This document shows positions 61,627-64,000 of a stretch of 64,000 nt of DNA, one piece after another. Position numbers and translations under genes: made by a program. The notes under the pieces are model-generated. The model ran no database searches. It saw only the letters and a list, made by a program, of their open reading frames with translations, and was not told where the DNA came from. Every line of letters starts with the position of its first letter. Position 1 is the first letter of the stretch. The DNA comes from Catellatospora sp. TT07R-123 (GTDB lineage: Bacteria; Actinomycetota; Actinomycetes; Mycobacteriales; Micromonosporaceae): contig NZ_BNEM01000001.1 of NCBI RefSeq assembly GCF_018327705.1, positions 3,720,001 to 3,784,000 of the forward strand, written 5' to 3'.

Positions 61627-64000
61627 AGGTATACCACCCTCCCCGTTGCGCTGGCGCTGATGTGGGTCACCGCTCGCTTCAGGGGACCTTCCTTACTACT
61701 GCAGAACTCGGAGTCACCGACGATCCATAGGATCTCGCGGGCACGCGACAGGGCGACGTTGACCCGCCCCGTCCCGTGCTGGTCGGCAAGGAAGCCTAGG
61801 TCTCCCGCGAGGTTACTTCTGGTGACTGAGAAGATCACGACGTCGGCTTCCCGGCCCTGCACGGCATCGACTGTTTTGACCTGAACCGACATATGGCTAA
61901 GGCGGAGCCGTCGAAGCGCTCGGGTGATCTCGGTGCGTTGCCGCTCGTAACCGCTAAGTATCAGCACTTCCAGCGGGTTGCCGTCGATACGGGCCAGGCG
62001 GCCGGCTATCCTGTCAGCGTCGATCCTGGATACCAGGGCGACGACGTGATCGACCTCTAGCTTGTTCGAGCTTGAGCGGCCTTGGCGCCGCGGTTCCTCA
62101 TGCCGACCGCTGCGCCGGCTGGTGGAGAACCAGACCAGCCTGTCCTCGTCGTCGATCGTGTCCGCCCGCAGCATAGTGACGGGCTCGTGGATGAGCGCGC
62201 CTTCGTAGAACGTCTGTGAGATCAGTTCGCCGATCGGCTCAGCCATACGGTGCTGCGTCACGAGGCTGGTTCTGCACTCCTGCGGCGCCTCGCCCAAAAG
62301 TGTGCTGAAAAGCGACGATGTCAGGAACACCTTGTCGAGTTCAAAGGTCTCGACAAGATCCTTATACTCGAAGATCTCCTCGACCATGGGTGGCAACTGC
62401 TTGGTGTCGCCGACCATGACCCATCGCTTTGAGCGCGTCATCGGTACCAGGAGTTCCGGTGCGGTGGCCCGCGATGCCTCATCGATGATGCACAGATCAA
62501 ACTGCATTTCCTGGATATGGGCGTTGGTCAGGAACCCCATGCAGGTGCCCGCGACCACACTCTGCGTCGGCAGGAACATTGGTTCGGCGCTGCGCGGATC
62601 GTTGAGGCTGGCCAGCCAGTCACCCTGCGTTTCTACCAGTTGCCGAACGCGCATCTCGGCCCCAGGCATGGTAAGACTCGCATCGACGAGTTGCTGGAGT
62701 TCCGACTCTCCGAGATCCGCCGCCAACGTAATGCCTAGCTCATGAGCAAGTACCTTGACGTGCCGTACGGCAGAGTCGGCGCGATCCACGGCCCGCAGGT
62801 AGTCCGCGAGGAGTTCGGCGCGTTCCTCCGCCAGATCCTCGTTGTCGAGCCGATCGCCTTCGTCGAGTGGCCCCAGGGCGTCGGCGGCTTCCGTCTGTCG
62901 CCGAAGCGTGGCGAGGGCTTCCTCCGCCCGGATCGCCAGCGATAGATGCTCGACGTTCAGGCCTTCGCGTTCGGCAAGCACGGCCATGCCGCTGCGGGCA
63001 CGTTCCCTGATCTCGTCCGCCCAAGCGGCGATCTTGTTCGCGAGCAACAATGGCGCGGCCTCGGAGTCGACGCGATCATCTCGGCTCGACAGCCTGACAA
63101 CCGAGCCAACCCCGGATCGGTGCAGGCGGGTCACCGCGTTGTCGATAGCTACATGCATCTGACTGACGAGGAGCACCTTGTCACCAGGCCGCGCCTTCAG
63201 ATACTGGCGGATCAGCTCGCAGATGAACGAGGTCTTCCCCGTTCCCGGCGGCCCTTCCACCAGGAAGATATCCGGCGCGCCCAGCGCCTTGGCGACGGCG
63301 ATCTTCTTGTCCTCATCCATATCTGGCGTCAGGGGCGTGAACGCCACCGGCTCGGGCGCTCTGGCAACCGACGGATCAAGGACGAGATCGCGAAGATGCG
63401 GCCGGGCTGCGCTTCCCTCTCGTAGCGCCGCCAGGGCGTTCTTCTGCCGGCGGATGGAGGTCTGCGTGGCTGTGCGGTCCCGAACCAGGACACCTTCGGC
63501 AGGCAGGTCAGGACCGGCGTTCTCCGCTCGCACGACGAAGTCGGTGCCCTCAACCTCGACGATCGTCACTGCTGTACCGCGACGGTTCGTATCTTCGAGT
63601 GGGCGCGCCAGCCGGTCCTGATCCAGGTGCGCACTGCTCAAAGGTGTTGGTGTTTCTAGTTCGAACTCTGCGCCAGACCGGTTGATCTTCACGTACCGGA
63701 TGGGCTCTTCGAGACGACGTTCCAGTTGTTCCTTCGCATCGATCAGCGTTGACCAGCTGTTGAGCCGGGCTTGTTTGAAACGGTCGCTGAACCTGTCACT
63801 GGCGTCCTGGACACCCTTCTCCAGGATGGCGCGCAGTTCTGTGGCGGCCTGTGCTGATTGCTGAGGGTTGATCGGCGAGCCCGCGGTCCAGGCGTAGTCC
63901 CGCGCATCGAGCATGATGGCGTCCTCGTGCTGCCGCCAGCGCTCAAGCTCGTCGAACTCCTTCAGCTCGGCCCACTTACACAGCATCCGGTATGGGCCTG
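61623..64000 (-). CDS. Superfamily I helicase (UPF1/DNA2-like), 5' end probably outside window
   Basis: The frame is open to the right edge; an ATG at 63986 exists but has no ribosome binding site, so the protein is probably longer than 787 residues. Motif I is LVEGPPGTGKTSFICELI near residue 250, motif II LCIIDEASRATAPELL near 500, motif III GDTKQLPPMVEEIF, and the C-terminal VDAVQGREADVVIFSVTRS with GRVNVALSRAREILWIVGD. This is the DNA2/NAM7/UPF1 group of helicases, which often move on RNA or ssDNA and are common in defence islands fused to nucleases. It is coupled by overlap to the S1/PLD-like protein gene. Confidence 0.85.
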   Translation of the reverse strand, partial: GPYRMLCKWAELKEFDELERWRQHEDAIMLDARDYAWTAGSPINPQQSAQAATELRAILEKGVQDASDRFSDRFKQARLNSWSTLIDAKEQLERRLEEPIRYVKINRSGAEFELETPTPLSSAHLDQDRLARPLEDTNRRGTAVTIVEVEGTDFVVRAENAGPDLPAEGVLVRDRTATQTSIRRQKNALAALREGSAARPHLRDLVLDPSVARAPEPVAFTPLTPDMDEDKKIAVAKALGAPDIFLVEGPPGTGKTSFICELIRQYLKARPGDKVLLVSQMHVAIDNAVTRLHRSGVGSVVRLSSRDDRVDSEAAPLLLANKIAAWADEIRERARSGMAVLAEREGLNVEHLSLAIRAEEALATLRRQTEAADALGPLDEGDRLDNEDLAEERAELLADYLRAVDRADSAVRHVKVLAHELGITLAADLGESELQQLVDASLTMPGAEMRVRQLVETQGDWLASLNDPRSAEPMFLPTQSVVAGTCMGFLTNAHIQEMQFDLCIIDEASRATAPELLVPMTRSKRWVMVGDTKQLPPMVEEIFEYKDLVETFELDKVFLTSSLFSTLLGEAPQECRTSLVTQHRMAEPIGELISQTFYEGALIHEPVTMLRADTIDDEDRLVWFSTSRRSGRHEEPRRQGRSSSNKLEVDHVVALVSRIDADRIAGRLARIDGNPLEVLILSGYERQRTEITRALRRLRLSHMSVQVKTVDAVQGREADVVIFSVTRSNLAGDLGFLADQHGTGRVNVALSRAREILWIVGDSEFCSSKEGPLKRAVTHISASATGRVVYL

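Overview
The window is high-GC DNA of an actinomycete. The Lsr2 homologue, the DUF397/XRE pair, the SCO6880-type conjugation protein, frequent GTG starts and dense 4-nt gene overlaps fit Micromonosporaceae or a close relative, although no rRNA or tRNA gene is present to confirm this. It reads as part of a conjugative plasmid or integrative conjugative element carrying cargo, followed by a large anti-phage island. I found no integrase, replication initiator, tRNA or attachment site, so the element borders are outside or not visible.

Layout: 1-4.4 kb holds the end of a MobF relaxase-helicase and an lsr2 gene. 4.7-6.4 kb holds one unknown gene and then a scar of gene fragments: a duplicated lsr2 tail, a propeller-like gene tail and half of an HD hydrolase gene. 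6.4-13.5 kb is metabolic cargo: an APH-type kinase gene facing a rightward group of lysyl-tRNA synthetase, methyltransferase, MccF-like LD-carboxypeptidase, P-loop kinase and aldehyde dehydrogenase. 13.7-17 kb is a two-gene TIR-CHAT/trypco2 conflict module. 17.3-25 kb is a leftward operon: GPP34 protein, amino-acid permease, GNAT, AsnRS-like class II synthetase core, methyltransferase, radical SAM enzyme, nucleoside phosphorylase family protein, and an unknown protein with faint HisRS-like features. 25.6-32 kb carries regulators (XRE/DUF5753 + DUF397; double-HTH/TPR), an SDR and an unusual fusion of two PLP enzymes.

32-43.7 kb is a compact leftward type IV secretion operon (pilin-like protein, VirB8-like protein, VirB6/TrbL-like protein, SCO6880 protein, VirB4, DnaB-N protein, VirD4 coupling protein, DUF4913-like protein, second DnaB-N protein) with a divergent M23 cell-wall hydrolase. 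With the relaxase at the left edge this gives most of a conjugation machine.

43.9-64 kb is a defence island with visibly lower GC at its left edge. It contains a complete single-strand phosphorothioation system, SspA-SspB-SspC-SspD, facing its partner SspE. Upstream of sspA lies a second module (small protein, SMC-like ATPase, small protein, PLD-helicase) that I interpret as SspFGH-like. Beyond it are an S1/PLD-like protein and an SF1 helicase cut by the window end. Two paralogous small proteins of unknown family sit at 44.0 and 59.3 kb, bracketing the phosphorothioation block. The most interesting items are these bracketing paralogues, the S1-PLD/SF1 helicase pair, the synthetase-rich cargo with an MccF homologue, the double-PLP fusion, and a three-copy short element with a 12-bp internal period.
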